Shown here piece by piece: positions 1 through 12,660 of a stretch of 64,000 bases of DNA. Location: the NCBI GenBank assembly GCA_023101885.1, contig JALPQD010000637.1, positions 867,508 through 931,507 of the forward strand, in the 5' to 3' direction. The notes beneath the pieces were generated by a model that did no database searches, had not been told where the DNA came from, and was given only the letters and a program-made list of their open reading frames with translations. The translations under genes and the position numbers were made by a program. How positions within the stretch are numbered: the stretch's first letter is position 1; every line of letters begins with the position of its first letter. Source of the DNA: Typhlomys cinereus (lineage: Eukaryota > Chordata > Mammalia > Rodentia > Platacanthomyidae).

Positions 1-209
1 CTCTCTTCTCAGTCTTCTGTTCTATGGTTCTTTTATGTGGTCCACTACTGGGATGTTCCACTGAGATCTGAGGAGGTTCTGATGGGATCGATGTGTTGTT
101 CTGGATAATCTCTTCAGGTGGTCTCAGCTGATCTTTGTAAATGCCAGATGTGTCAAGTCCCAAGATTAACTGTCAGAGACTTCAGAGGTCCAGAGTCCCT
201 GCCAGACAT

Positions 210-274
210 TTAAGGGGATTCTGAGGGCCCAGACTCCAGCCCTCCTACTTTAACCACTGAGCATCTTGCCAGCC
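210..274 (-). mobile_element. SINE fragment (B4/RSINE1-like tRNA-head end)
   Basis: The stretch ends in a reverse-complement tRNA-like SINE head: 'ccactgagcatcttgccagcc' is the antisense of the usual 'ggctggcaagatgctcagtgg'. Only the head and a short part of the body are recognisable. The subfamily cannot be settled by eye. Confidence 0.5.
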
Positions 275-3106
275 ACTGACACTTGCTTTCAGTTGATTTG
301 CCACACCTGTCCAACTCTTACACTGCCTCCCACCTTCTCATCTCTACCTCAATATTTATGAACACACAAAAAAATCAGACTACAATTATATAGTACTTTA
401 CTGGTCTACCACCAGTAGATTTATTATGTTTCCTGATTGAGGTAGACCCACACAATTGGCAAATTCTTGATTGTCCTGAAAAAAAAAACAAAACAAAACA
501 TTAATGCCTAAAGCTTCTCGGTATTTATTATCACCATTCTAGAAGGCAAAGGAAGCTTCACATCTTCCAGGAACCTTTAACCTTTTCCCTAGTAGTTTAA
601 TATTCATACATATGTGTTCTCATCTCTTTCTCTCTCTCAATCTATCTCCCATATATCAGCTATCATTTATCTATTACCTATTATCTAACTACTATCAATT
701 TTGTCTGTGTCCTATGAATTTGTCTTTTTTTAAAATGCTCATTTCAAGTCATTTGCAGGTAGAAATAAGTCTGTCATGGCCCAAGCTAGAGATGCTGCAG
801 GTTGATGCTCATAATGTAGCTGTCTACTAGCGACTCAGAGTCTTCACTATATTGAGCAGAATCAGTCCTTAATGAGTTTATATCCTAAATATTAAAAGTC
901 TCCAAAGTTAAAAAATACACACAACATTTCACATAAAAATATACAAAGCATTTTTCTCTGCTTTTTTTGGGGGGGGGGAGGTGATGCTTTGGCTTACTCT
1001 CCAGCAATGAGACAGGAAGAAGTTTGTGTGTGGCAGTAATGTGAAAACAATTAGAATTAGTAATGCTCTTTTGAAATGTAAATACACATACACTGAGAAA
1101 CATTGACTTCAGAAGACATTGCTAGGTCATATTAATATGTTCAGAGTATTGTATTTACTTGTGATGTGTCCCTGCTACGGAATGATAAGGGTTGAATTGT
1201 CCTGGACTCTATTTTTATTTCAGTCTTGGTTTGAAGAGATCTTTACCTCCTTGTGAAGAGGAGTCAGGGTCTCTTGTGTTTCCCTGGCCTTCTGCTCATA
1301 TTCTAGACCAAATTCATCCACATAAAAATGATGTATAGATTGTGATCCTAAATCTGCATTTGATTTATTCTTTTATTTATCTCCTCTCTGTAATTTTCTG
1401 AGTCAAAGCAGCATTTCTTCTTTATAAGAGGCAGAGCAGTATTCCATTGAAGAAGTCAGCCTTCTTACAGGTTTGACACCAGCCCATTATTAACTTTCTG
1501 TGAATGCTTCAGTAGGAGCATTATGGAAATCTACCTTGAGAAGCCTTTCCTTGAAATCCAAGTGTGAATACTCATGTAGTTTTAGATAAAGTTGTCTTGA
1601 AGGAGAAGAATATTCATCCATGATTCTGCTAACAAACATATTTATGGAGGTGCTAATTTTCCATTTAAAGAATCATTCTTTTTTTTGCTCTATTTTTAAA
1701 ATATTTGCACATGGGATAATTTTGTTATAAATGTAAGTTCATCATTTAAATACCTATGCCCTGGGAGTGTCAAAACTTCATGACACCATGACTTCTAATT
1801 AGCAACCTATAATTCACATTCAGTGTGAGTTCTTGGTAGATTTAGGACATAATTTTTATATTTATGAATACATATAATGTATGTTTATGTTAATATACAA
1901 ACTAAATAAAATATATGCTTCAAATATTTTAGTTTCTATTATTTAATAAAACTTTCCACAAGTGATATTAAATGAACACCAGTCATGTGGCCATTATGAC
2001 TGCTGAGAACATAAGAAGGTTGAAGTATTCAAAATAAAATTTCAAAGAACAGTAGGGCGTGCTGTATGGTGCTCCCTGATGGATGATTTGGGTTCCAGAG
2101 GAAATCCATAGCACATGATGAATCTCCTTCAGAAATCTCACAATCAAGGAAGGGTCTTGGAGACATATGTGATAGATTGAGTGATACATTCAGTGTCCTC
2201 TGTACAAGGACAAACCCCTGATTGGCAGGCAGGAGGTTTGGGCTGTATCCTGCTGTAAACTAATTTTATGAGCATCAAGGTTACTAAGTCTTCTAGTATC
2301 TTATTTCCACAATGTATAAAATTTTCTGCATGCAGATCCCATAGACATTTCACTAATTTCTTAATTTTTTTCATGATATCTGATTCCACAGAGTATAAAT
2401 AATTAAGAATATAGGTAAAACAAAAAAGTTATGTATTGGAAATCAACCATATTAAGAGTAAGTACAAAACAGAAGCATTATTTTTTCCTGAAATAACCTG
2501 TGTATATAACATCATTTTCTCCAAATCAGTGTGTGGTATAGTTTATTCATTCATCATGTCCATGAGAGAACTGCTACCATTTTTACCTTTAGGAATGAAG
2601 ACCCCCCCCACATTTGAGGCTAGCACTTTCAACTTAAAGTGAAAATTGTTTTAATCAATACTAAATACTGTAGATGACTAGAAGTGCAAAAGAAAATATA
2701 ACATTTGAAAAGTTCTGTGAATCTCCCAATATGCCTATGGATTTTATATACTACTGTATGATAATTATTTGGATTTTGTATACTACTGCATAAAAATATG
2801 TATAAATTTCACTAAGGACATGGTTAAGTATAATTATGAAATTCTGAAAATTTTCTGAATTTGTGTGGAATAATCAAGACTGTTCAAGAAGAAAATTATG
2901 TTGACAAGGCATCAGCATGACAGATGTAGACATGCCAAAAATCATTTGCTGATTTCTTAGTTATTGATAAGATGTTGGAATCACTACCTGTATATCTTAA
3001 TGTAGTAGAAATACCACCTCCTGACTGTAATTCTGCTAGGTAGTTGCATGTTATGATTGATGAAGTTTCTAGAAGAAAAAAGTGTTCTTTCAGAGTTTCA
3101 TTAAAA

Positions 3107-3107
<1 letters not shown>
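275..3107. other. Unassigned AT-rich sequence
   Basis: No gene or clear repeat is recognised here. There is a pyrimidine-rich stretch with TATC-like motifs near 627-700 and a T7/G10 run near 963-979. Short open frames of 68-89 codons occur on both strands, without domains or compositional support. Confidence 0.5.

Positions 3108-3149
<42 letters not shown>
3108..3149 (+). repeat. (CA)21 microsatellite
   Basis: An uninterrupted CA dinucleotide run of 42 bp. Unlike several CA runs later in the window, it is not joined to a recognisable SINE body, so it looks like an independent microsatellite. Confidence 0.97.
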
Positions 3150-3150
<1 letters not shown>

Positions 3151-4581
3151 CTTTTTTCTATTCAATCACAGTATTAATGATATTGGAGTCAGAAGGAACT
3201 TCAGTATTCTTCTTTTCCCAAATTTATACTTTTTAAATATGACAAAATGATGTCTTATGATATCAGTGATGGATGTCATACCAGCAGTGGCATTATCACA
3301 AACCTCATTTCTAGTATATTCTCACTAGTTTGGATTTGTCCTTTAAATAATCCTTCCTCAACTCTGAGGAGGAAAAGCTGAACAATTCCTTTAAATTATT
3401 TCTACAAGACCTGTTTAAGGCTCTGTACTTTAATATAATCATGTCTGTGCTGTAGATCTCACTTCCTGGTCATAAGTGTGAGTGAGTGCACTTCAGAAAG
3501 TTGTTTAATTCACCTGCATTGGAATATAACACCTAGTAGCTAGCTCAGCGTTAACAAGGACTCTGTAACACCTCAGACTATGGTAACTCCTCTCACGGTC
3601 TTTGTAGTTTTGCTAAGCAAAGACACTCACGACATTTATGAAACCAAGACATAGTCTTTTGAATCAAGGCAAAAATGTAGGGTAACTATCTATATTTAAA
3701 TTATAAGTGAATGCTAGCATAGAAAATACAATTTGTAGAATAGTTTCTATAATGCATATCAAAATGAGGAACCTGTCTATTAGACCCTTAAAAATGTAGA
3801 AACAGTGATGACTGTATGTGCATATTAATTGCATACTTAAATAACTTTAGTATGCCTCAAGATATGAAAGGATGGGCTGAGGCAGTGAGAACATTTTGGC
3901 GGAAACTACCAAAAAGTAAGCTGTAGATTCCTCAATCATCTCAGTGCATCTGAGATGTGGCTGCATCTTACTGAATCTGGACCTGACCATATTGTGCTAG
4001 GTGCTCTGAATTATGAAAGATCCATTTCATTGCAATGCTCCATTGTCTATGTAAGCACTAAGAGATGCTGCATATAATCCATTTTCTTACCAGCCACATT
4101 ATAGTGGTGTATAGACATCCATATCTATATCAGCTCATTGGCAGGTCATCCTTCATTCACTAGATGCTGGCCGTATACTGACTACAAATGTCTAAAGTGG
4201 TGACTAGTGTTTGATTGTTTATTTAATAGTTCCACTTTCTCATCCAATACATATAATATTTCTTTAAAGCTGAGCTCTGAATGTCCCCTACGAATCTGCT
4301 TCAATCTACTCTTACCTCAAAAATCAGAAGCTTTTTATTTCTTCAGTTTGGTCCTGAGAATAAGACTTTGCAAGTCACCATCAAATCTTCTCAACACCTC
4401 ATCAGCACATCCTTGCCAACTCTACCACTACAGCTCTAGTTACAGGCTCCACTTGGAATTCTGCCTAGTTATATGCGACAGCACGGTAGCTACTCTACCT
4501 AACCCTATTCTTTCCCAGTGTAACCTGACTATTCCATGTAAAGAAGACTCTCCATTTAGTAAAGAGATGATTTGCCTAAAT
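3150..4581. other. Unassigned AT-rich sequence
   Basis: Nothing recognisable is seen. The 141-codon open frame at 4207-4632 starts on a GTG codon, has no recognisable domain and runs into the LTR remnant that follows. I do not treat it as a gene. Confidence 0.5.
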
Positions 4582-5090
4582 TGTTGCTTTAGTCAGGTCT
4601 CCAAAGAAACAAAACTAATAGGAAATATATAGCTGTACATATATATGCTTATGTCTATACGAATTAATGCTTATGAATATGCATTAATATAATGTTCTAA
4701 GAACTTCAGGACAAGTCAGCGAGCAAGACAGAGAAACCAAGGGTGGTGGTCTGGTGTGAGTCAGAAAGCTTCTTGAGTCAAGAACACTGATGCATAGTTT
4801 CATTCCTCGGGGGAACCTCTTCTGTCCCAGGACTATTTCAGCCTGAGCCGAAGAGGCGCGGAGAAAATCACCATTGCCCTTCACATGTTTGCAGGCATAA
4901 GGAGTTATCCTTTACTTTTTCTTCAAATAAGCCCTCAGCTAACTGGATGAGACCCACTCATTGCCCAGGACACTGCTTTATCCACTCAAGGAAATCAGAT
5001 ATCACCTTAACAGAAGCACCTTCATCGAAACGCTCTCTTGGTACAAAGTGGCCCAATCACGCTGATATGAAATTAACCACGATGGTTCCA
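4582..5090 (-). mobile_element. MLT2-like ERVL LTR remnant
   Basis: Both ends match the reverse complement of the MLT2 type of mammalian ERVL solo LTR as I know it. The left end reads 'ttagtcaggtctccaaagaa', corresponding to the antisense of the LTR end; the right end reads 'tgatatgaaattaaccacga', corresponding to the antisense of the LTR start. The middle is diverged. This is an old solo LTR with no internal coding region. The family name comes from memory of the consensus, not from an alignment. Confidence 0.6.
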
Positions 5091-5165
5091 ATTCTCTCTA
5101 AACCTGAAGGATCTTTCAGAACCGATCACACCGTCATTTGAGAGTCACTTGGAATCCTCGTGTCT

Positions 5166-5698
5166 TCCCACAGGCTCCATCTCCCACAAGCTCCTCCCCC
5201 ACAGGCTCCTCCCCAAAGGCTCCTCCCCCACAGGCCCCTCCCACAGGCTCCTCCCACAAGGCTCCTCCCCCAAGGCTCCTCCCCCAAGGCTCCTCCCTAC
5301 AAGCCCCTCCCACAGGCTCCTCCCCCACAGGCCCCTCCCACAGGCTCCTCCCCCATAGGCTCCATCTCCCACAGGCTCCACCTCCCACAGGCTCCTCTTC
5401 CCAAGGCTCCTCCCCATAGGCTCCTCCCATAGGCTCCTCCCTCACAGGCTCCTCCCACAGGCTCCTCCTCCCAAGGCTCCTCCCCCACACGCCCCTCCCA
5501 CAGGCTCCTCCCCCATAGGTTCCGTCTCCCACAGGCTCCTCCTCCCACAGGCTCCTCCTCCCAAGGCTCCTCCCCATAGGCTCCTCCTATAGGCTCCTCC
5601 CTCACAGGCTCCTCCCACAGGCTCCTCCTCCCAAGGCTCCTCCTCCCACAGGCTCCTTCCCCACAGGCTCCTCCCATAGGCTCCGCCTCCCACAGGCT
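5166..5698. repeat. GC-rich minisatellite, about 15-bp units
   Basis: About 530 bp are made of variants of a 14-17 bp unit built around 'cacaggctcctccc', with variant units containing 'caaggctcctccc' and 'ataggctcc'. The plus strand is almost purely C-rich and the minus strand G-rich. The array creates long spurious open frames in five frames, up to 161 codons; the proteins are only Gly/Arg/Trp/Glu or Pro/Ser/Leu repeats. It lies 75 bp after the LTR remnant. Confidence 0.93.
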
Positions 5699-5959
5699 TG
5701 GAGATTGTTTCCTTCCACGGTGGCTCTTGGCTTCCTTTAATCTGTGTCGTTTTTCTGTATAGTGCATGCTGCCGTCTGACATAGTTATTTGGTGAATATT
5801 TTTGTTTGTATAATTTCTATTTTCAAAAACGTATGCATTGCAACTGAGAGGTTCTCACACCCTCCCCTCTCCTCCAGTTTCTCCTCCTCTGTCCTTACAT
5901 TAGTTCCCTTTGTTCCCCTGAACACTCTGATTTTTACTTTCATATGTTCACATGTGACT

Positions 5960-6410
5960 TTATGAATCTATAAATTCTCAGAACCATAAATGATAGAAAG
6001 CATATATTGCCTTTCTAGGCCTGACTTGATTCTTTTACTGTAACTTCCTATATTGCTTCCATTTTCTTATAAATGGCATAACTTCATCCTGCTTCATGAC
6101 TGAAAACAATTCCGTTTTGAATACGTGCCACATTTTCTTTACCCATTCCTCTGCTGTTGGACATCTAGGCTGGTTCCGTAACTTAGCCACAATAAACATT
6201 GATGTGCAAGTATCTCTGCAATATGTTGACTGTCAGTCATTTGGGTATATATCCTAGAATGGTATAGGTGGATATGTATGGAGCATTTATGCTTAGACTC
6301 TTGAGCAACTTCCACTCTCATTTTCATCATGGAGGAATAATTCACATTCCCACCAGTGGTGTGTAAAGATTCCTTTTTTGTTCACATCCTTACCATTTGT
6401 GTTTAGTGCC
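5960..6410 (-). mobile_element. L1 fragment, 3' part of ORF2, antisense
   Basis: The segment reads as the antisense of the conserved 3' part of L1 ORF2: 'ttggacatctaggctggttc', 'tttgggtatatatcctagaa' and 'cacattcccaccagtggtgt' are hallmarks in the right order. Several small indels break the frame. It is a dead 5'-truncated or fragmented copy. Confidence 0.85.
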
Positions 6411-7540
6411 TGTCTTAGGGTGAGTCCAGCATTAATAACCAGACTCCTGAAAGACCAGCCGGAAGTGTGACCAGCACTGACAATTTAAACACTTTGTCCT
6501 TGAATACAAGTTCCTTTGGAGGAGTGACCGTGCCCACATGCATCACAATCTATATGCTTGAAATAGTCTCTAGCCAAAAATCTCATTGCACAGTAAGTTT
6601 ACAAAACTAAGCTACATGTGGATACATAAGACAACATGACCAATGAATTTCTGACACCTTATTCCCTGGTATGGGTGGTCTCTGTCATGAGAGGAGGGAG
6701 TAAAGAGAGATTTAAGATGCAATCCCCATGTTCTTCTTACTAGGTTATGGCCACTTTTAGCCAGAATGATTGTTTAGGTATAAACAATAGACATGGCTTG
6801 AAATGTGGTGACTTGAGTCTAAATGTTACAGAAGATTTATTTGAAAGGAAATCTAGATAGAAGCAATCCTAGATTGTGCCTATAAAAATTTCATGTACTC
6901 TCAGGGTAAACAAATAATTTATATAGCCACAAGGGGAAAGGATTAGAGACAGTTTAACTATTGTGGCTGGCTTGTGTATAGTAAACACTATGATGGTGTA
7001 GAGACTCACACAAGGGCAAAGGCTCCCTGTGCATAGGAACAGAGAGACATTGCTTAGGATGCACAAACACCCCAGTAGACACCTGTCAAAACAAGAGCCG
7101 TGAGGGAGGCTGCTGGGAGCATTTTAATGACCTCTGACTTCTGCCGAGGAAGGAATTTGCCATCTGTGTGTTGTATTTTGAATGAGGTTCAATCTTTGAA
7201 GTGTTATCAGCCCACCAAGACATGAGAGAGTCCCCAAACCCAGTCCTCCAGGTTGGAGGTGAGCTTTGATATTTCAATACTTTATTCAGAGCTTCCACCG
7301 GAAGCAAGCGACTTTCTTCTTTGCTGTTAAATTTCTGCAGTGAGACATTTCCTGGTTCTCTGTGACATATTCTCCCAGATTGTCTCTGAAGGCCCTTCAG
7401 ATTCCACAAGGACACAGCTGTGTGGTAGCTGCATTCACTCTCAGTCCTCATCCTTCTTGTATGCTACCTTCCCTGCTAGCCATGTTCTAGAACATGAAGG
7501 TGTATTTTTAGGATTTCAGCAGCCAAGCCACATCACAAGG
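6411..7540. other. Unassigned sequence
   Basis: No repeat or gene is recognised. A 121-codon minus-strand frame at 7086-7451 and an overlapping plus-strand frame at 7340-7597 have no recognisable domains. Confidence 0.45.
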
Positions 7541-7636
7541 AGCTGTCAATCACTCTGTAAAATAATATGGTCAGCTGTCAATCACTCTGTAAAATAATAT
7601 GGTCAGCTGTCAATCACTCTGTAAAATAATATGGTC
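7541..7636. repeat. Perfect tandem triplication of a 32-bp unit
   Basis: Three identical 32-bp units start at 7541, 7573 and 7605, each beginning 'agctgtcaatcactctgt' and ending 'atatggtc'. There are no spacers and no mismatches. Flanking sequence shows no further copies. Confidence 0.98.
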
Positions 7637-8129
7637 AGACTATTGAAATGAACCATGATTGAAGTTTTTAAAAAACATTACTCACAGCATATGGGATCTA
7701 GATGAAGAAAATCTGGATTGAAGCTGTTCAAACCTGTATGCTGACCACGTCCTTTGATGTATTATTGGTCATGCTGCCTTTCATATACACATGAAAATTA
7801 TTTCTCTCCACACATTCATGCACTAAAGTTTTATCTAGAGCCATTCCCAAGCCTTGAGATTATGATGGAGCAGATGAACTGCTTTCAAAGGAAATCGTGT
7901 TCTGGAGAACAAAGTTGTGTAAGGAGTTGTATGTTCGGCTGTGATATTAATTTTCCATTGTCGCAGATTAGTCCTTGTAATTATACTTATGAACAAGATG
8001 CAAATGCTGAAGTCTCTTCATGAGCAAGACAGATTTCTGAAAAGAAAACTGGGGTTGAAGTGTAAATATTTAAATATGGCCATCTTGTTCTTCCTCTGGT
8101 AATTTGATCTAGAGAGTGGAAATGATGAA

Positions 8130-8205
8130 TGTTAGTCATTTATTCATTGAACCAATGTTTATTTATAGGGTCTTTATTGTGTCAAGTCTTTTTTGGCAAT
8201 GAATG
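8130..8205. mobile_element. Possible L2/MIR-like relic
   Basis: 'tcatttattcattgaacc' followed by 'atgtttatttatagggtc' resembles the well-known 'cattcaacaaatatttattgagc' segment of ancient L2/MIR elements. The match is short and diverged. Confidence 0.35.
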
Positions 8206-8351
8206 GATCTTTGGACAAATGAGAAAAGATATGAGGGAAGAGAATGAGAAAGACCATCTTGAAATGCATCTACTAACTAGTATAGTAGAGTGAAAATCCC
8301 AGAATTATTTTGATTAAAACTATTTAGTTGCATCTTGCATACATTTACTAG

Positions 8352-8407
8352 TAGTAACTTGCATTTAAATCAATAGTGTTAGTAAATTGCATTTAAATCA
8401 ATAGTGG
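8352..8407. repeat. Tandem duplication of a 28-bp unit
   Basis: Two adjacent 28-bp units start at 8352 and 8380. They differ at two positions and share 'ttgcatttaaatcaatagtg'. Confidence 0.95.
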
Positions 8408-8487
8408 TTTCCCAGAGATGTTCCTTGAAGTTTTGGAGTGATCTTAAAAAAATACCTTGTCATTCAAGCAATTCTTCACCCTGAAAG

Positions 8488-8595
8488 CTTGGACTCACCT
8501 TGTAGCCCAAGCTGGCCAGAAACTCACAGCACGTGTCCTGCATCAGCCACCTGTGCTCTGAGATTACAGACTTGACCCACCATGTCCTTCCCTCA
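8488..8595 (-). mobile_element. B1 SINE, antisense
   Basis: In reverse complement the segment follows B1 (7SL-derived): an antisense equivalent of the 'gtagcccaagctggcc' stretch, then 'agattacag' and a 'cccaccatg' end. It lacks an obvious A-tail and is diverged, so it is an old copy. Confidence 0.75.
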
Positions 8596-8815
8596 TTGCT
8601 CTAGGATAGTGTCCAGGCAGGAATGTAGTCCAGCTCTTTGTAATGAGCAATCCCAGTTGAAAAGCTCTAGTCAGCTCCCTGACCATCTTATCTACCTTGC
8701 AGCATCTACTTTCAGAAATTCAGCATCTTGTGGTACTTGCCTGTAACGAATACAAAAAATTCTTAGAGTACTATCTACATCCTTAGCATACTATATAATA
8801 TTGACACAGTAAAAT

Positions 8816-9030
8816 GGCCATTATTTATTAAGATAGCACTGTGAAAAACTTACCCATCTGTTTTTCATCTTTACAATGACTCTGCACATTGTGTAACCTT
8901 TATTTAGCCTTTCTGTTGAGATGAGTTAAATACGTTCCTATGATTTGCTCGAACAGGTGATATGAAGGACCCTGATTCCAGCCTGGCTGTCTGAATTCAA
9001 GGCTGCTTTCCACATTGTACTGTCGCCATG
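8816..9030 (-). mobile_element. MIR SINE, antisense
   Basis: The order of motifs fits an antisense MIR: a 'tttacaatgactctgcac' stretch equivalent to the 'cctcacaacaaccctatgag' core, a 'gatgagttaaatacgttcc' stretch, and a 'gattccagcctggctgtctg' stretch matching the antisense tRNA-side region. It is strongly diverged, as expected for this ancient family. Confidence 0.6.
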
Positions 9031-10094
9031 GTCTCAAGGTCCTTAGATGTGACTTCAACTTCCTTCACACATTTTAGGTTATGGAAGGACAAGTATTATC
9101 TTCTCCTCCCCTCATGTTACCTACTATGTTTGTATAACCTATTCCTTTGTATAGTTCTCTTGTCATCCTACATCTCCTTCACGGTCTTTTGAGATACAAG
9201 TCAAGTGAAGGGTCCTCAGTCAAAACCTTCTGTATCTTTCAGTTGGAAGAAATCACCTTTCGTCTGCCCTTCCGGAGTGTTACATGGACCCATCTTGGTT
9301 ACTCTCCTTACGCTGTGCCTTAAAGACATTTGTGCAGCTGATAAATACTCTCACTTGCCTGTGAGCTCCTCAAGATCACCGTTATTGTTTGATTCATCTT
9401 TCTGTTTTGTAGAATCCCTCACAAAGCACCTCACCCGTGGCACATTCTGAGAAGCAATCTTGCTGAAGGAGAACACAGCCAGTGAACAGCCAATCTGCAA
9501 TTTGGTTAGGGTCAGCTAACAATGTGTACCTATGAGGGCCAAGGAACACATGTACAGATGAGACAGGCTATACCTCAAAACATCTCTTTCTAAACAATCT
9601 CCGTTTTGTGTATAATGGCTTGATTCCAAATATGTCCATGATTTTAAAAGGATTTTTGCGAATGCTTTGGTTTTCTGCATAAGCTAAGGAGGTAGGTGAG
9701 GAATAAGGGCATGTCTCTGCTCCTGGCTATTTGCTTCAGCAAATGGAATGAGACTAGGAAAGTGTGTACGTGAGAGATGGTGTTGGGAGACTGTCGGATC
9801 ACAGATGATACAAGTGTTACAGTGTGTTATTTAGAGTCTTTTTTTCCTGTGGACTCATAATTCATCTCTAATTTATTTAAGGTTCATTTAGCATATGTAA
9901 AATCTGTCCTCATTTAGGGAATACTAATGCAGGGAAATTACTGCCCTAAAATCCTGGACATTTTTTATATCTGAAAGTATATACATAACCTTTAACGTTT
10001 CTAATGTCAAAGTGGGAGAAAAATGAGAAGAAGAAAAAATTGGAAAACAAAAACTATTTTCCCTTGATGAATTTATTTTGCCTTAAGATTTTTT
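9031..10094. other. Unassigned sequence
   Basis: No gene or repeat is recognised. The 81-codon frame at 9205-9450 is isolated and has no recognisable domain. Confidence 0.45.
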
Positions 10095-10286
10095 AAATAT
10101 GTATTTACCTGCATCTATGTATTTTGACCTATTTAGGGAGAATGAGCACACTGTAGCTTGCATGTCAAGGTCAGAGGATAGCTTTCAGAAGTTAATTCTT
10201 GTTCTATTACATGGGTTTCTGGGATGAGACTCAGTTTGTCAAGCTTACATGCTGGTGCCTGACCCACTGAGCCATCTTAGTAGCCC
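10095..10286 (-). mobile_element. RSINE1-like SINE, antisense
   Basis: The segment holds 'aaggtcagaggatagctttc', then 'tacatgggtttctgggatga', and ends 'cccactgagccatcttagta', the antisense tRNA-like head. This order is typical of the rodent RSINE1/B3-like elements. Subfamily naming is tentative. Confidence 0.65.
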
Positions 10287-10654
10287 TGTTTAGCTCTGTT
10301 TTGGATAAGTCATCCTAATTCCCCCATGAGCCATGCCATTTTATTTGTTTTGATATCACCCATTTATATCTATTAGACCTACTGCAAGCCAGTGAGCTGC
10401 TTCTGGCCAGTGGCTTCCTGCCTAGATGTCAGGTTGCATCTGGCATGTAAGATCTTGTGTCCTGGTTTGTATTAAAATAAATACTGCTCTGAAAAACATT
10501 GCTTTAATTCATTGTCATTGTGCTTGGATTTTTTAGAGACAATATATCCAATTACAGAATTATGTGACATAAGCAGTCTACTATACTTATTGTTTCATAT
10601 TTTTCATAACTTAGGTGAAATCATTTTTTCAGATAGGCGCACATGTTATGTAAA

Positions 10655-10960
10655 GTGTTGAGTACAAGTATTTTAGGTCATGCAAATTATAAACCCTTTG
10701 CTGTAAGTACCCTATCATGTGAACGTTGCCTAAGGTAGTAGATATATAGATGAGCGTGGCTGGATTCTTATAAAAATTTACTTAGGAAATTGAAATTTGA
10801 GTAGTATGTAATGGTTATGTATCATAAAGCATTATTTTCCTTTTTAGGGTTTTTAAGTTTAGTAAATATAAAAGTAGACATTCCTGGTTCATAGACCATC
10901 GACAAGTAGGAGGTGGTTACATTTCACTCATGGATAACAGTTGGCTGACCCCTGCCTTGG
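10655..10960. mobile_element. hAT-Charlie-type DNA transposon relic
   Basis: Recognisable blocks are 'acaagtattttaggtcatgc', 'gatgagcgtggctggattct' followed by 'tataaaaatttactta', and the end 'gttggctgacccctgcc'. They fit the MER1-group non-autonomous elements with CAGGGGT-type terminal repeats. The left terminal repeat is not clear. Confidence 0.6.
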
Positions 10961-12390
10961 AGATGAGGAAAGGTCAAAAAGCTGTTGTTAATTGTCCTTA
11001 AATAACTGTGACTTTGTATTAGATTTGTGGAATAGATTTGTGAAAGGACCAGTAATAAGAGTTGGCAAAATACCACTGGTAGCACAAGGTTTTAAAAAAC
11101 AGATGTGGGAAAAGATCATTAAAACTGAAGCATACTACTAATAGCAGAATATTTTGTACATAAAGTGGGAAAAACAGATTGTATTTTATAGTACTGTTGC
11201 ATGTGTTGGTAAATTCAAATGATGAATTTTTCTATCAATTATGCATATTGATAAGTCAATTGCAGTGTTTTCTGACTAGTTGACATGTTTTAAACAATCT
11301 CCACATGTTCCTCAATATTATAAAGAAAGATGTTAACCGGAATATTGACCTCAACTCACAGAGAATAGTAATCCTCCTGAGAATGTTTCTATTATGTTCT
11401 ATTGTTTCTGTGTGTATTGCCTTTTAGAAGATCCATCCCTGAAATTTCTTTCTTGCCTATTCCCAAATGTAAGGCTGCTGCTTTCTTTTAGATATGTATT
11501 TCCAGATCCCTAACCATGTAGGCCTGACTAAAATATGTATTTTTATGAATGCCATAATGAGGAGTATAAAAGGAGCAAAGAAAGGACCCTTCCCTCAAGT
11601 TATTTTCAATTTCAAGTTTGTAATCAGTTTTAGCCATCAGATTTCAGTAATATTATGTTACAGAATTAAATATTATGTTTAAGATAAGAAGATACCATAA
11701 AATATTAGCCAAAGCATTCTATGTATTTATGTTTAATTTAGCTTCTTTGTCCAGGTCAGGAGTTAAAGTCATCCTTGGGAAGGCAAATGAGAAGTTAAAT
11801 TCAAGTTTTAAGTAGAGAGAAGTTTTAAGTAAAGACTGGTATGACAGTATGGAAACATTGATAAAATCCCCTCAATGGCTCTACAATGTGCTGTAGAACT
11901 GAATGATGGTTACATATCTAGACACAACTGTGTAGCAACCCAAAGTAATCTTTGGAGGAAGAGAAATAAAGGAAACTATAGCATTTAGAGAGTCCCTCAT
12001 TTGAAACTAAGCCACAAAGTAAGATTTATCTTTACAAAGCTCTGAAGTCCTTACAATGAGACAAGCTTGGTAAGTTTTCAGTTTCCAGTTTGAATGAAGC
12101 TGCTTTCTCATAGTTCACATGTTCTACCCAGATCAATAAGCAGAATAAAAACATATGGTTGCCTTATCATCAAAAGTAGTGATTACAAGGCAGTAGTATT
12201 AAAGAACCAATCACAGTGAAGCAATCTTAGGTGATATGCCAAGGCAGCAGACACAGAGTTCTCCCCTGTCCAAGATCCAGTCTGCTTAGTACAGAGTAGC
12301 TGTGATGAAGGAGACATGTAGAATCACAAAACTTATTATCTGGTGATATATTTCTTAACTTTTAAATTTTTCTTTAAAATACACTGATTT
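10961..12390. other. Unassigned AT-rich sequence
   Basis: No recognised gene or repeat. Only short open frames (62 codons at most) occur. Confidence 0.5.
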
Positions 12391-12614
12391 TAAGAACTAG
12401 GAGAAGAGGGGCTGGAGAGGTGGCTCAGAGGTTAAGCCTCTGCCTTGCAGGCGGAAGGTCCTGAGTTCGGATCCTAGACCCCACGTATAGACGCCGGGCA
12501 GAAGCAGGGGCGGCCTGTGTTTCCGGTCCTGGTAGGGCGGAGCCTGTGAATTCCGGGGCAGAGTAAACAAGGGGAGGTGGAGGTCCATGGTGATTCCCGA
12601 ATTTGTCCGTGGTT

Positions 12615-12660
<46 letters not shown>

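Noticed and set aside
5134..5782. Frames of 83-161 codons with Gly-Arg-Ser-Leu-Trp-Glu repeats
   Set aside because: Produced by the minisatellite; frames are open in both strands because the units lack stop trinucleotides.
7541..7636. CRISPR-like direct repeats
   Set aside because: The three 32-bp units are head to tail with no spacers, in a rodent-type genome. This is a tandem duplication.
12408..12480. tRNA gene (A and B boxes present)
   Set aside because: The boxes belong to the head of a dispersed SINE with a long body and tail; no acceptor-stem complementarity or cloverleaf is seen. The same applies to the other SINE heads.
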